From: an uncultured Acidimicrobiales bacterium
GTDB taxonomy: Bacteria > Actinomycetota > Acidimicrobiia > Acidimicrobiales > UBA10347
Reading direction: 5' to 3'
Assembly (NCBI GenBank): GCA_937941245.1
Contig: CALDYC010000067.1
Location: 1-64,000, forward strand
Length of the DNA: 64,000 nt
The position numbers and the translations under genes are program-made. The notes under the pieces are model-generated. The model did not search any database. It worked only from the letters and a program-made list of their open reading frames with translations, and had not been told where the DNA came from. Position 1 is the first letter of the stretch. Each line of letters begins with the position of its first letter. Of the stretch, positions 39,940-49,500 are shown piece by piece.

Positions 39940-40356
39940 TCAGCTGGTGAAGAAGCACCAGGTGTAAATCTGGGCATTGGCGGGCCCCTGGGCAATCTCC
40001 CAGTAACGGGCCTGCATACAGTTCTGATCAGCCAACAGCGCCGTAACGGTCTTGTCTGCCCCCGGCCGATACGAGACCAAGTTGAGTCCGCGGACCTCTT
40101 GCATCTCCGAGCGCGGAATGGTCACGCCATTGACCACAAGCTCAGCGTCGTATCCAGCTGCGAGATCGATCACGATCTCGGTCTGGCTCAACACATTGTC
40201 GCCAGAAGCCGGGGTCACGGCCTGGATCGCTGTCGGCAAGCCGTTGTTCTCAGGGTTGTTCGCGTAAATGATGACGGCGGTCGCAAAGATCGCAGCGGCA
40301 AACGCCAGGATCGCCAACACCGTCAATCGTTGGGTCTTCGCCTGTGGCAGATCCAT
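39940..40356 (-). CDS. Small membrane-anchored protein, function unknown
   Basis: The 138-residue protein has a short cytoplasmic N-terminus, one transmembrane helix at about residues 15-35 (VLAILAFAAAIFATAVIIYA), and an extracytoplasmic beta-rich domain (GDNVLSQTEIVIDLAAGYDAELVVNGVTI, EVRGLNLVSYRPGADKTV) with two Cys near the end. ATG 40356 fits a TAGTCT box at 40364-40369. It is divergent from the PASTA pseudokinase; a role near the envelope is possible. Confidence 0.82.
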   Translation of the reverse strand: MDLPQAKTQRLTVLAILAFAAAIFATAVIIYANNPENNGLPTAIQAVTPASGDNVLSQTEIVIDLAAGYDAELVVNGVTIPRSEMQEVRGLNLVSYRPGADKTVTALLADQNCMQARYWEIAQGPANAQIYTWCFFTS

Positions 40357-40363
40357 ATCGCCA

Positions 40364-40369
40364 AGACTA
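40364..40369 (-). promoter_or_regulatory. TANNNT -10 box (TAGTCT), leaderless
   Basis: On the minus strand TAGTCT ends seven bases before ATG 40356. Confidence 0.55.
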
Positions 40370-40479
40370 CGCCCAAGCCGTCGCAGCGACCGCGGTTGCG
40401 GCAGTGCGGCGCGTGTCACAACGTCTCGACACCACAGCGCCGCTGTCTGCAAACCATGGGGAACTACGCTCGTGCACCA

Positions 40480-42744
40480 ATGACATCAGCAGTGTGGTCT
40501 GAATATCTCGGACAGGTGATTGCGGGCCGGTATCTGCTCGAGTCTGCCCTTCGGTCCGATGCTGCCGTCTTCGAGGCGCTCGACACAACACGGCACGAGC
40601 ACGTCTGTATCGAGTTGTTCGCGATCGCTGACGATGCCGAAGCCAGGGAACAGTTCCATACCCAGATTGGCGCTGCGGCGGAACTCATTCACCCAAATAT
40701 TGCGACCATTCACGACTGGGGAACCGATGAGGTCGCTTGGGTCGCGAGCGAATTGTGCGCCTATGGGACACTCGACGGCGCGTTGGTCGAGACAGGCTCG
40801 CTTACTCCTAGTCAAGCGGTCGTGCTTGGCATCGAGGTATCTCGTGCACTCGACTACGCCCACGAACTCGGATTTGTTCATGGGCGAATCACGTCCGCCC
40901 AGATCGCGCTCAACGCGGATCTGCGAACTCGCGTGCTCGGCATTGGGCTGCCGCTACATCTACTCGGCAAACCCGATGGCGCCGACCCAGAAATGCAACG
41001 CCGCCGCGCCGCAAGCTATGTCGCCCCTGAGCAGGCCAACGGCTCTCCCGCAACTCCCGCGAGCGACGTCTGGTCGCTCGCTCTAATCTTGAACGAGGCG
41101 GTATCGGCCATCGCTCCGCCCATCGGCGAGTCGCTGGTTGACACGCTTCGGATGCGGGCCGAAGAACCGGTGGAACCCGATGCCGACTTGGATGAGATCC
41201 GCGACGTCGTCGCCGCTGCGATGGACCGACAGCCAACTGAGCGGCCAACTGCAAGCATGTTTGCCGAAGCGTTGATGGACGTCGCCGAAGGCATGGCTGC
41301 CCCGGTGGCCTTTGCGTGGTCACGCCCCGCAACCAGTCCGGTTCTTGCGGACAGCGACCCGTCACCCGGCGATGAGCTCGACTCGGTCGGCGCGGGTTCC
41401 ACCGATGCTGAATTGGCAGAAGCCGACCTGTCTAGTGAGTTCGACATTTTTCAAATCGACCCTGAGCCTGCAGACGTCGACGCATCCGACCTTGCGTCGG
41501 CCGGCGATGAGTCGGCAGAGTTCGATACATACGACACATACGACCTTCCGCCGATCGAAGGTGACCCTGCGGAGGTCGATGCATACGACTCTTCGCTGGT
41601 CCATGATGGGCCGTCGGCTGCCGTTGATGAGTCTGTTGACGTCCCGACCAGCGACATATCACCACTCGGACCTACCGACGCGCTCGACCGCGAGACGGTG
41701 TCCCATGTGGGCGGGGGCGATCCCATCGATGCGCCGGTCAGCGTTCCCCGAAGCGTGGTGGCAACAGCCGCCATCGACGACGATGACGTCGGCCCGCTTC
41801 CGGCCTGGCCGCTCGTGGCCCTGTTCGTGCTCGTTGCAGCGGCACTCGGCGCAGTCGCAGTGTCGTGGCTCACCAGCGGAGGAATCGGTTCTTCTTCGGT
41901 ACCTGACGTCACCGGCCAGCCATTCGACGCGGCCTCGTCAGAGCTCATCGCCGATGGCTGGAGCGTCGAGCGTCTCGAGACTCGTTCGGCCGACGCAGAA
42001 CCGGGCGACGTCGTCGCTCAGTCGCCAGAACCGGGAGCCGACGCCTCGCGGTCCGAGCCAGTGTCGCTGACGGTGACGCTCGGCAAGGATCTGGTCGAGA
42101 TTCCTGATGACATGGTCGGTCTGACCGTGCCTCAAGCCGAGGAACGACTCAGGCTGGTCGGGCTCAACGTCGGCAGCCTGGATCGCGTGAACAGCGAGGC
42201 GCTCGCGTCGGGTTTGGTGCTTGGCACCGACGAGCCCACCACGCAGAAACCCGAAGGCGAAGCGGTCGACCTGCGCGTCTCGTTGGGCCCGGCCGACCGC
42301 CAGATCCCGAACTCGATCATCGGTGCCACAATTGCCGATGCAACCGCCACGCTTACCTCGCTTCGTATCGGCATCGTCGAAGAAGAGGTATTTGACGAGG
42401 CAGTGCCGGTCGGCGTGGTTGTCTCGATCATCCCCGGTCCCGGAACCTCGGTTGCCGCTGATTCGGTGGTGCAGGTGCAAGTCAGCGCCGGACCGGCCCC
42501 AGTGGTTGTACCAGATGTGATCGGACTCGGTCTTGGCGAAGCGCGAGAGCTTCTCGAAGGACTTGGTCTGCTCTTCATTGACAGCCGCGGCACCCCAGGC
42601 GAGCCAGCAATCGGTTCAGCGCCGCCTGCGGGCCAGGAAGTAGACGTCGGTTCGGAGTTCATCATCATCCTCGGTGAGCCGAGCGACAACGAAGAGGGCG
42701 AGCCGGGCGAGCCAAACGACGGTGACGAGGTCAGCGACAACTGA
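40480..42744 (+). CDS. PASTA-domain pseudokinase
   Basis: From ATG 40480 (or 40456) the 754-residue protein has a Ser/Thr kinase fold (about 10-270), a 170-residue acidic Asp/Ser/Pro linker, one transmembrane helix at about 443-465, and four PASTA repeats (about 470-745). The kinase core lacks key residues: no Gly-rich loop, Glu45 at the VAIK lysine (VCIELF), HGR for HRD (134-136), and LGIG for DFG (153-156). It keeps APE (182-184) and DVWSLA. It is therefore a probable receptor pseudokinase sensing peptidoglycan, like a catalytically dead PknB. A TACGCT box lies nine bases before ATG 40480. Confidence 0.88.
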   Translation: MTSAVWSEYLGQVIAGRYLLESALRSDAAVFEALDTTRHEHVCIELFAIADDAEAREQFHTQIGAAAELIHPNIATIHDWGTDEVAWVASELCAYGTLDGALVETGSLTPSQAVVLGIEVSRALDYAHELGFVHGRITSAQIALNADLRTRVLGIGLPLHLLGKPDGADPEMQRRRAASYVAPEQANGSPATPASDVWSLALILNEAVSAIAPPIGESLVDTLRMRAEEPVEPDADLDEIRDVVAAAMDRQPTERPTASMFAEALMDVAEGMAAPVAFAWSRPATSPVLADSDPSPGDELDSVGAGSTDAELAEADLSSEFDIFQIDPEPADVDASDLASAGDESAEFDTYDTYDLPPIEGDPAEVDAYDSSLVHDGPSAAVDESVDVPTSDISPLGPTDALDRETVSHVGGGDPIDAPVSVPRSVVATAAIDDDDVGPLPAWPLVALFVLVAAALGAVAVSWLTSGGIGSSSVPDVTGQPFDAASSELIADGWSVERLETRSADAEPGDVVAQSPEPGADASRSEPVSLTVTLGKDLVEIPDDMVGLTVPQAEERLRLVGLNVGSLDRVNSEALASGLVLGTDEPTTQKPEGEAVDLRVSLGPADRQIPNSIIGATIADATATLTSLRIGIVEEEVFDEAVPVGVVVSIIPGPGTSVAADSVVQVQVSAGPAPVVVPDVIGLGLGEARELLEGLGLLFIDSRGTPGEPAIGSAPPAGQEVDVGSEFIIILGEPSDNEEGEPGEPNDGDEVSDN

Positions 42745-42761
42745 CCGACGGCAGTGGTTGT

Positions 42762-43181
42762 TCAGGCGGTGATTGCTTCGAGCCGGCTGACGACCTTCTC
42801 AGCGAGTGCCTGCTGGTCGGCCGTGGGATCCATGTCTTGGAGGTCCAGCAAACGCGAAACATCGCCTTCGACGGTGATCTCACCGCTCATGAACGCAATC
42901 ATCAGGGCTTCGAAATCTTGATTGACAAGCATGTTGCGGGCTACTTCGTAGGGCAAATGTACGGTGACGTCCGCCTGCTCAAGATGGCCGAGGTCAGGCA
43001 CCAGGCTTCCGGCTGACGTATCTACATGCCCAAGAACCGTGCCATCATCAAATGGCGCATCGGTGACCGTGACATTGAGCTGTAGCGGATCGTCGGGAAT
43101 CGTGAAGTCAGCTTCGAATTCGGATTGGATCTCGCGTGCGGCGGCGATCCACGAATTGGACAGAAAGACATGTCGACTCAC
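42762..43181 (-). CDS. SCP2-like sterol-binding domain protein
   Basis: The 139-residue protein resembles the SCP2 fold: hydrophobic lipid-binding beta strands, then HVDTSAGSLVPDLGHLEQADVTVHLPYEVARNML and DFEALMIAFMSGEITVEGDVSRLLDLQ, where the last segment matches the SCP2 pattern ALxxFxxGxIxVxGD. It probably binds a lipid or acyl group. GTG 43181 is supported by a TACCGT box. Divergent from the gat genes. Confidence 0.85.
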   Translation of the reverse strand: MSRHVFLSNSWIAAAREIQSEFEADFTIPDDPLQLNVTVTDAPFDDGTVLGHVDTSAGSLVPDLGHLEQADVTVHLPYEVARNMLVNQDFEALMIAFMSGEITVEGDVSRLLDLQDMDPTADQQALAEKVVSRLEAITA

Positions 43182-43187
43182 GGCTTC

Positions 43188-43193
43188 ACGGTA
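43188..43193 (-). promoter_or_regulatory. TANNNT -10 box (TACCGT), leaderless
   Basis: On the minus strand TACCGT ends six bases before GTG 43181. Confidence 0.58.
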
Positions 43194-43253
43194 CCAACGG
43201 CGGTGGTCACGGCTGCAGCCGGTCGCAGACCCTGCCGCGATCAGCGTCAGCGA

Positions 43254-43259
43254 TACGAT
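43254..43259 (+). promoter_or_regulatory. TANNNT -10 box (TACGAT) for the leader ORF and gatCAB
   Basis: TACGAT ends six bases before GTG 43266, the first codon of a tiny ORF that overlaps gatC. The gatC ATG itself is 29 bases downstream of the box. Confidence 0.6.
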
Positions 43260-43265
43260 CTGACC

Positions 43266-43292
43266 GTGATGAACGAATGGTGTGACCGATGA
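43266..43292 (+). CDS. Nine-codon leaderless leader ORF upstream of gatC
   Basis: GTG-ATG-AAC-GAA-TGG-TGT-GAC-CGA-TGA encodes V/M-M-N-E-W-C-D-R. It starts six bases after a TACGAT box, so a leaderless mRNA would begin at its GTG or just after it. Its TGA overlaps the gatC ATG as ATGA (43289-43292), the geometry of termination-reinitiation coupling. No Shine-Dalgarno precedes gatC other than this ORF. It may serve to load ribosomes for gatC or act as a small regulatory peptide with Trp and Cys codons. This is a prediction. Confidence 0.5.
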   Translation: MMNEWCDR

Positions 43293-43588
43293 GCGAACGA
43301 ATCACCCGAGACGAGGTGGCGCACGTTGGGCAACTGGCGCGTCTGGTGATCACAGACGATGAGTTGACGATGTTCACTGAACAACTCGGCGCAGTGCTCG
43401 ACACCGCAAGCGATCTTGCTGCACTTGATCTATCGGGGGTCGAACCCATGGCACAGCCATGCGCTCTCACGAATGTCACCCGGCCAGACGTGATCGAACC
43501 AAGCCTTGGGCGCGACGAGGTCCTCGCCATGGCCCCAGCAGCCCAAGATGGTCGCTTCCGGGTACCGCCGGCCCTCGGTGAAGCATGA
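43289..43588 (+). CDS. gatC: Glutamyl-tRNA(Gln) amidotransferase subunit C
   Basis: Small stabilising subunit of GatCAB. The 99-residue protein begins with the family pattern [22 protein letters not shown] and has [20 protein letters not shown]. It ends with [15 protein letters not shown] 43289 overlaps the leader ORF stop; gatA overlaps its stop. Confidence 0.95.
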   Translation: MSERITRDEVAHVGQLARLVITDDELTMFTEQLGAVLDTASDLAALDLSGVEPMAQPCALTNVTRPDVIEPSLGRDEVLAMAPAAQDGRFRVPPALGEA

Positions 43589-45063
43589 TGAACGCCCAAC
43601 TGACGGCGATCGAAACTGCTGCACGGGTGCGCTCGGGCGACATGACAGCGGTTGAGGCCCTAGCCCAATCACAGGCCGCGGTTACCGCTCGCGACGCAGA
43701 CGTGCGTGCATTTCTGCATCTCACCGATGACCGCGCAGCCGAACAGGCCGACCGGGTCGATGCACAGGTCGCTCAGGGCCAAGACCCGGGCCCGCTGGCA
43801 GGTGTCCCGATCGCGATCAAGGACAACATGTGCACCCGCGGTGCTCCCACGACGTGTAGCTCCAAAATGCTTGAAGGCTGGAAGCCCCCCTATGACGCCA
43901 CCGTCGTCAGCAGGCTTGAAGCGGCTGGAGCGCTCGTGGTCGGTAAGACCAACCTGGACGAATTCGCGATGGGTTCATCAACCGAGAATTCGGCGTTTGG
44001 CCCGACCCGAAACCCCCACGATCTCACCCGGGTACCTGGAGGCTCGAGTGGCGGTTCCGCAGCAGCTGTTGCAGCCGGATTCGTCCCGCTTTCACTCGGA
44101 AGCGATACCGGTGGGTCGATCCGCCAACCGGCAGCCTTGTGTGGCGTAGTTGGTTTCAAACCGACCTACGGAGCGGTGTCTCGGTACGGGCTGATCGCAT
44201 TTGCCAGCTCGCTTGACCAGATCGGGCCGTTCGCGTCAACTGTCGCAGACGCTGCGTTGTGTTTCGACACGATCGGCGGACACGACCCTCGCGATGCGAC
44301 GTCGATTCCGTCTGCGATTCCCTCGGCGGCTGCAGCGCTCGGCAACGGTGTGGCTGGCAAGCGCATCGGGATCATCGACGAGCTCATGGGCGAAGGCATC
44401 GATGACGATGTTCGGGCTCGAGTCGAGCAAGCTGCGGCAGCGCTGGCCGACGCAGGAGCGACGGTCGAACGAGTGAGCGTGCCCGCAACCATTTACGGGC
44501 TCGCCGCGTACTACCTCATCGCTCCAGCCGAAGCGTCGAGCAACCTGGCCCGCTACGACGGCGTTCGTTACGGTCAACGCGTCGACGGAGTCAACGTCGA
44601 AGAGATGAATGCAGCGACCCGAACTGCGGGATTCGGTGATGAGGTCAAGCGTCGCATCATGCTTGGTACCTACGCGTTGTCCTCTGGCTATTACGACGCG
44701 TATTACGGCAAGGCTCAACGGGTGCGAACCTTGATCGCGAACGAGTTTGCCCAGGCCTACTCGTCGTTCGATCTGTTGATGTCGCCAACGTCTCCATCGA
44801 CGGCGTTCGAGCTCGGGGCCAAGAGCGACCCGATGTCGCTGTACATGTGCGATGTGTGCACCATCCCGTCGAACTTGGTTGGGCACCCTGCACTATCAGT
44901 GCCGTTCGGTGTCGGTGACGACGGACTGCCAGTCGGCGTGCAGCTGCTTGCGCCGCTACTTGGCGACGACGAGCTGTTCGCTGCTGGTCAGGTGCTCGAA
45001 GATGCCAACCCGACCGATGCGACCGCATCTGGTTCAGAAATCCGCGGAGAGGTACGGCCATGA
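43585..45063 (+). CDS. gatA: Glutamyl-tRNA(Gln) amidotransferase subunit A
   Basis: Amidase subunit that hydrolyses glutamine to supply ammonia. The 492-residue protein has the Ser-cisSer-Lys triad regions: [14 protein letters not shown] with the Lys, [14 protein letters not shown], and [20 protein letters not shown] with the nucleophile Ser. ATGATG at 43585-43590 offers two start codons, overlapping the gatC stop. The stop overlaps gatB (ATGA). Confidence 0.97.
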   Translation: MMNAQLTAIETAARVRSGDMTAVEALAQSQAAVTARDADVRAFLHLTDDRAAEQADRVDAQVAQGQDPGPLAGVPIAIKDNMCTRGAPTTCSSKMLEGWKPPYDATVVSRLEAAGALVVGKTNLDEFAMGSSTENSAFGPTRNPHDLTRVPGGSSGGSAAAVAAGFVPLSLGSDTGGSIRQPAALCGVVGFKPTYGAVSRYGLIAFASSLDQIGPFASTVADAALCFDTIGGHDPRDATSIPSAIPSAAAALGNGVAGKRIGIIDELMGEGIDDDVRARVEQAAAALADAGATVERVSVPATIYGLAAYYLIAPAEASSNLARYDGVRYGQRVDGVNVEEMNAATRTAGFGDEVKRRIMLGTYALSSGYYDAYYGKAQRVRTLIANEFAQAYSSFDLLMSPTSPSTAFELGAKSDPMSLYMCDVCTIPSNLVGHPALSVPFGVGDDGLPVGVQLLAPLLGDDELFAAGQVLEDANPTDATASGSEIRGEVRP

Positions 45064-46478
45064 GTGAGCTTCCTGACGGCTGGGAGATGGTTATCGGGCT
45101 CGAAGTCCATGTCGAACTCGCGACCCAGACCAAACTGTTCTGTCCGTGCGCCAACGCGTTTGGCGATGAGCCCAACACCAACATCTGCCCGACCTGCCTG
45201 GGGCTGCCTGGCTCGCTTCCGGTTCCGAACGCACAAGCAATTGACTACGCGATGACGCTTGGCCACGCTCTCGGGTGCACCGTTGCTGGGTCGGTCTTCG
45301 CCCGCAAGAACTATTTCTACCCGGACATGCCGAAGGACTACCAAACCACCCAGTACGAGCATCCGACAAACGAGAACGGCTCAATCACGTTGGGTGATGG
45401 CACCGTGATCGGCGTCGAACGCGCTCACATCGAAGAGGACACTGGCAAGTCCACCCACCTCGGTGGAGGTGGTCGAATTCATGATGCGACGGCGACCTTG
45501 GTCGACTACAACCGAGCGGGCGTGCCGCTCGTTGAGGTCGTCAGCCGGCCCGAAATGCGCTCGGCGGACCAGGCTCGGGCCTATGTCTCGGAGCTACGTG
45601 ACATCTTGCTGGCTACCGGCGTGAGCGATGCGCGTATGGAAGAAGGCTCGATGAGGGTCGACGCGAATGTGTCGGTGCGTCCGGTGGGTAGCGATGAGCT
45701 GCGTACCCGGTGCGAGTTGAAGAACATCAACTCGATGCGATCTCTGGGCCGAGCAATCAACTACGAGGCTCGGCGTCATGTCGATCTCTATGAGTCGGGC
45801 CAGTCGCCAAACCAACAGACCCGGCACTGGGATGAGGATGGCGGACGATCGACGCCCGGGCGTTCCAAAGAAGACGCTGACGACTACCGGTATTTCGCCT
45901 GTCCTGATCTTCCGCCGTTGGTTCCGACGGACGAAGAAATGCAGGCAATTCGAGCAGGACTGCCGGTGTTGCCGGCAGCTCGCCGCCAGGCTCTGGCCGA
46001 TGCGACCGGTATCGAAGCCGGCCAAGCGGTTCTTGCGGTTGAGCGTGGGCTCGATGCATTGGCGATCGCCGCGGTGCGGGCCGGAGCGCCCGGCGATGTT
46101 GTGATCAAACACGTTGACCAGAACCTTTCTGATGGCGCTGGTCAGCTCGACGGGCCCATGCTCGCCAAGCTGGTCGGGCTCGAAGTCAGCGGAGCGCTGA
46201 GTGCTACGCAGGTGAAGACCGTGCTTGGTGAACTGGTGGCCAGCGGTGGCGACCCGGCAGATGTTGCAGCTTCGATGGGTTTCGAAGCCATGGACAGTTC
46301 CGAGCTGGCGACGTTGCTTGATCAGCTGATCGCAGACAACCCCGACGAGTGGCAACGGTTTACTGAAGGTGACACCAAGGTGCAGGGATTCTTTGTCGGC
46401 CAGATCATGAAGGCCACGCAGGGCAAGGCTGATGGCAAGATTGTCAATCAGCTGATGAAAGAGCGAAGCTCAGGTTGA
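45060..46478 (+). CDS. gatB: Aspartyl/glutamyl-tRNA amidotransferase subunit B
   Basis: Activates Glu-tRNA(Gln) or Asp-tRNA(Asn) by phosphorylation and passes it ammonia from GatA. The 472-residue protein shows [65 protein letters not shown]-like [10 protein letters not shown], and the YqeY-like C-terminal region with [23 protein letters not shown]. The last codons (ERSSG) lie in the first unit of a 19-base tandem repeat. Confidence 0.97.
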   Translation: MSELPDGWEMVIGLEVHVELATQTKLFCPCANAFGDEPNTNICPTCLGLPGSLPVPNAQAIDYAMTLGHALGCTVAGSVFARKNYFYPDMPKDYQTTQYEHPTNENGSITLGDGTVIGVERAHIEEDTGKSTHLGGGGRIHDATATLVDYNRAGVPLVEVVSRPEMRSADQARAYVSELRDILLATGVSDARMEEGSMRVDANVSVRPVGSDELRTRCELKNINSMRSLGRAINYEARRHVDLYESGQSPNQQTRHWDEDGGRSTPGRSKEDADDYRYFACPDLPPLVPTDEEMQAIRAGLPVLPAARRQALADATGIEAGQAVLAVERGLDALAIAAVRAGAPGDVVIKHVDQNLSDGAGQLDGPMLAKLVGLEVSGALSATQVKTVLGELVASGGDPADVAASMGFEAMDSSELATLLDQLIADNPDEWQRFTEGDTKVQGFFVGQIMKATQGKADGKIVNQLMKERSSG

Positions 46479-46536
46479 GGAGCGAAGCTCGGGTTCCAGA
46501 GCGAAGCTCAGGTTAAAGGGGACAGCTCAGGTTGAA
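46461..46536. repeat. 19-base tandem repeat, four units, between gatB and lhr
   Basis: Units begin at 46461, 46480, 46499 and 46518. Three units share GAGCGAAGCTC followed by (A/G)GGTT; the fourth is degenerate (GGGGACAGCTCAGGTT). Each GAGC-GAA-GCTC core is a small inverted repeat. The array spans the stop of gatB and the stop of convergent lhr, so both C-termini are partly written in repeat sequence. Confidence 0.8.
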
Positions 46537-49500
46537 CCGAGACGTTGTCCGCTTCGATGGTTGTGGCGGAATGCTCAGGTATCGCTTGGTCGTTGATCGA
46601 GTCGAGCCCGTCGCCGGTCTCGGCTAAACCATTTACGAATCGCAGTGAACCTGATCCGGCCGAGCGAACTCGCTCACCGGGCAACACGATGCCGGTCAGG
46701 TTGCAAGGGTCGACCGCCATCACTGTCGCCCGGTGTCGCTGGTCGGAGCGCGATGATTTGCGGGTTGCTCGCAGCGATCTGATGGCATCGACCGATGCAT
46801 ATTGCTCGCCGCCAAAGCCGGTCACGAACCGGCCGCCGCGGATCAGCCCGCGAGCCTCGAGCCGTCGGAATGCCCACAGAATCTCGCGCCACGGAAGGGC
46901 CAAGGTTTCGGTCAGGGCCACGTCGCGGAACACCACACCCCATCGGGCGAGCAGCTGTTCGGCGACGGCCTCGGCGAGTTCCTCTGTGCTCTCGACTTCG
47001 AGCGGTGCCGGCAGTAACGCCCAACGCCCTTCGCTGCGGGTGTGGCCAGCGGCACCGCGGCGCAGGCCCCGATTGCCGAGTGTGTGGCGCTTGGGTTGAG
47101 AAGCTCGCCCGTTTAGCAGTGTTCGGACGGCATTAAAACTGTCTGCGGTGACCAGTCCCATGCCGACGGCGTTCCAGAGCGCCCGCTCGGTTTGGGTGGC
47201 GTCGAGGCCGAGGGCTTCGACCAGTTCGGTGTGGAACTGGGCCCCTCGGCTGGCGAGTGCCTCGATGATTGTTGCGACATGTCCGTCGGTCGGAGTCGGT
47301 GCAGCGTGGGCATGGCGGCCAGCGGCTAACAGCCATGGGAAGTCACCGCGCAACGTGAGCGTGATCGGTGTCGCTCGTGACGGCGTTAGGCGCTGGGTTG
47401 GGTCGGTTGGTTCAGCCCGAGGTGATAGTCGGCCCCAGACGACTTCGCCACTGAGACACATTTCGTCGAGCCAGGCTGGTTGATAGTCGGCGACCCGGCC
47501 AGCGAGGACCTGCTCCCATGCTCCTGCTGGGATCTCGAAGCCCTGGAGCTGTTCGAGTACGGCAAGCAGCCCGGCGCGACCTCGAACGTGAGTTTCGGGT
47601 CCGAGACGGTGCCAGTCGAGCAAGAAGCGCATGTATTGCTGCGCGGTGGCCGGTTCGATTTGGCGGCGGCGTTGCTTTTGCGAATAGATGTGGATCCGAG
47701 CGAGAAGCTGACGAGCGCACCATTCCGTGTCGTTGCCGTCTCGTGGCGACCATGTTCCGCGGATGGCGAATCCGGTGCCTTCGAGTGCGACCAAGGCGAT
47801 CGCGACCCGGCTGGTGTCGGTTCCGCAGCGACGGGCCAATGCTTCGGTCGTGACAGGGCCGGTGATCGAGAGGTGTCCGCGAACCATTGCCACGATTGCG
47901 TTTTCGCCAGCGGTCGTGTCGGATCCGATCGACGCAGCGGACTCGGCGAGTTCCGTTGTGGCCCAGCTGCCATCGCCAAGCACGACGACTCGTTTGCGTT
48001 CAAGCAATGTGTCGAACAGCCCTTGCCACTGTGGTGCAGGTTGGCACCGCACCAAATCGCTAAGTAGATCGTGAAGCTCGTCGGATGTGCGGACATCGGG
48101 AGCTGCTTCGGCCCGAACTTGGTCGATTGCTGATGTGTCAACTCCACCGATTTCGGTGAGATCTACCGGAATACCTCGGCGCAGTGGGACAGCCCGGGTG
48201 CGGCGGTCGATTGCTTCGGCATCGTCGAGGAAGGTGTATGGCGGGCCGACGAGAAGCTCATGAGCGAGCGGTGACGGCTCGACAGTGTCGACGCAGGTGA
48301 CGTGCAGGGTGCCGTTCTCGAGCCGTTCGACGAGGTCGCACAGGCCATCGACATCCATCGCTTCGTGCAGAGTGTCGTACATGGTCTGTCGGACGATCGG
48401 GTGATCGGGGATCTCAATCGGGCCGTTGATGTGTTCCTGGCATCCCGCGGCTGACGGGAACGCCGCAGCCATGACGTCGTCTGCTTCCATCCGTTGAATC
48501 GGTGGAGGGTTTTTGCGTCCGCCTTTGAATCGAAGCACGGTAAGGGACCGGTTCAGGTTCCAACGCCAACGAGAGATAAACATCGGCGAGGGAGGGACGA
48601 GCACCGCTTGCACGAGCGTTTGTGGGACCTGTTCTTTCTTCAGATAGTTCTGCACCTCGTCGAGCGCGAAGCTGTGCTGCGGTCCAAGGGACAAGACGAC
48701 GGCGTCGTCGTTGGCGGCAGCTTGCAGTTCGAAGTCGAAGTTGACACAGAACTTCTTGCGCAACGCGAGCCCAAATGCTCGGTTGATTCGCCCACCGAAC
48801 GGTGAATGCACGACGAGCTGCATGCCGCCTGTCTGGTCAAAGAACCGTTCGATGACGAGACGGTCGGTGGTAGGAAGATCACCGAGCACAGCAAGCGAAG
48901 CGGCGAGATATGCCACGATCGTCTCTGCGGCGAGTGCGTCGATGCCGCACGCATCGCGAACCCACGCTCGCGCCGCGGCTGGAACGTCGGTCTCAAGTCG
49001 GGCCTGGACCTCGGCGCGAAGCTGTGACACCTCTTCGGACAACTCGGCGGTGCGGGCCGGAGCCTCGCCAAGCCAGAACGGCACGGTCGGTGGCTTGCCG
49101 CCTGCATCGACCACCCGGACGACGCCGGGTTCGATCCGGCGGATCTGCCACGAATGAGTGCCGAGCAAGAAGATGTCACCGGGCAACGACTCGGTAGCCC
49201 AGTCTTCATTGACGGTGCCGACGAATAGGTCATCGGGGTCAGCGACGACCCGATAGTCGGCTATCTCGGGGATCGCTCCGCCGGAAGTCAGTGCGGCCAG
49301 GCGCGCACCGCGGCGGCCCTCGACTTCGTTGTTGACTTGGTCGTGGTGCACATAGGCACCTTTGGGCCCTCGACCGGTGACGATGCCTTTGGTGACAAAG
49401 TCGAGGACCTCGTCGAAGACCTCGCGGCTCAGATCGCGGTACGGCATGGCACGGCGCATGAGGGCGAAGAGTTCGTCTACGTCCCAACGTTCGGCAGCAG

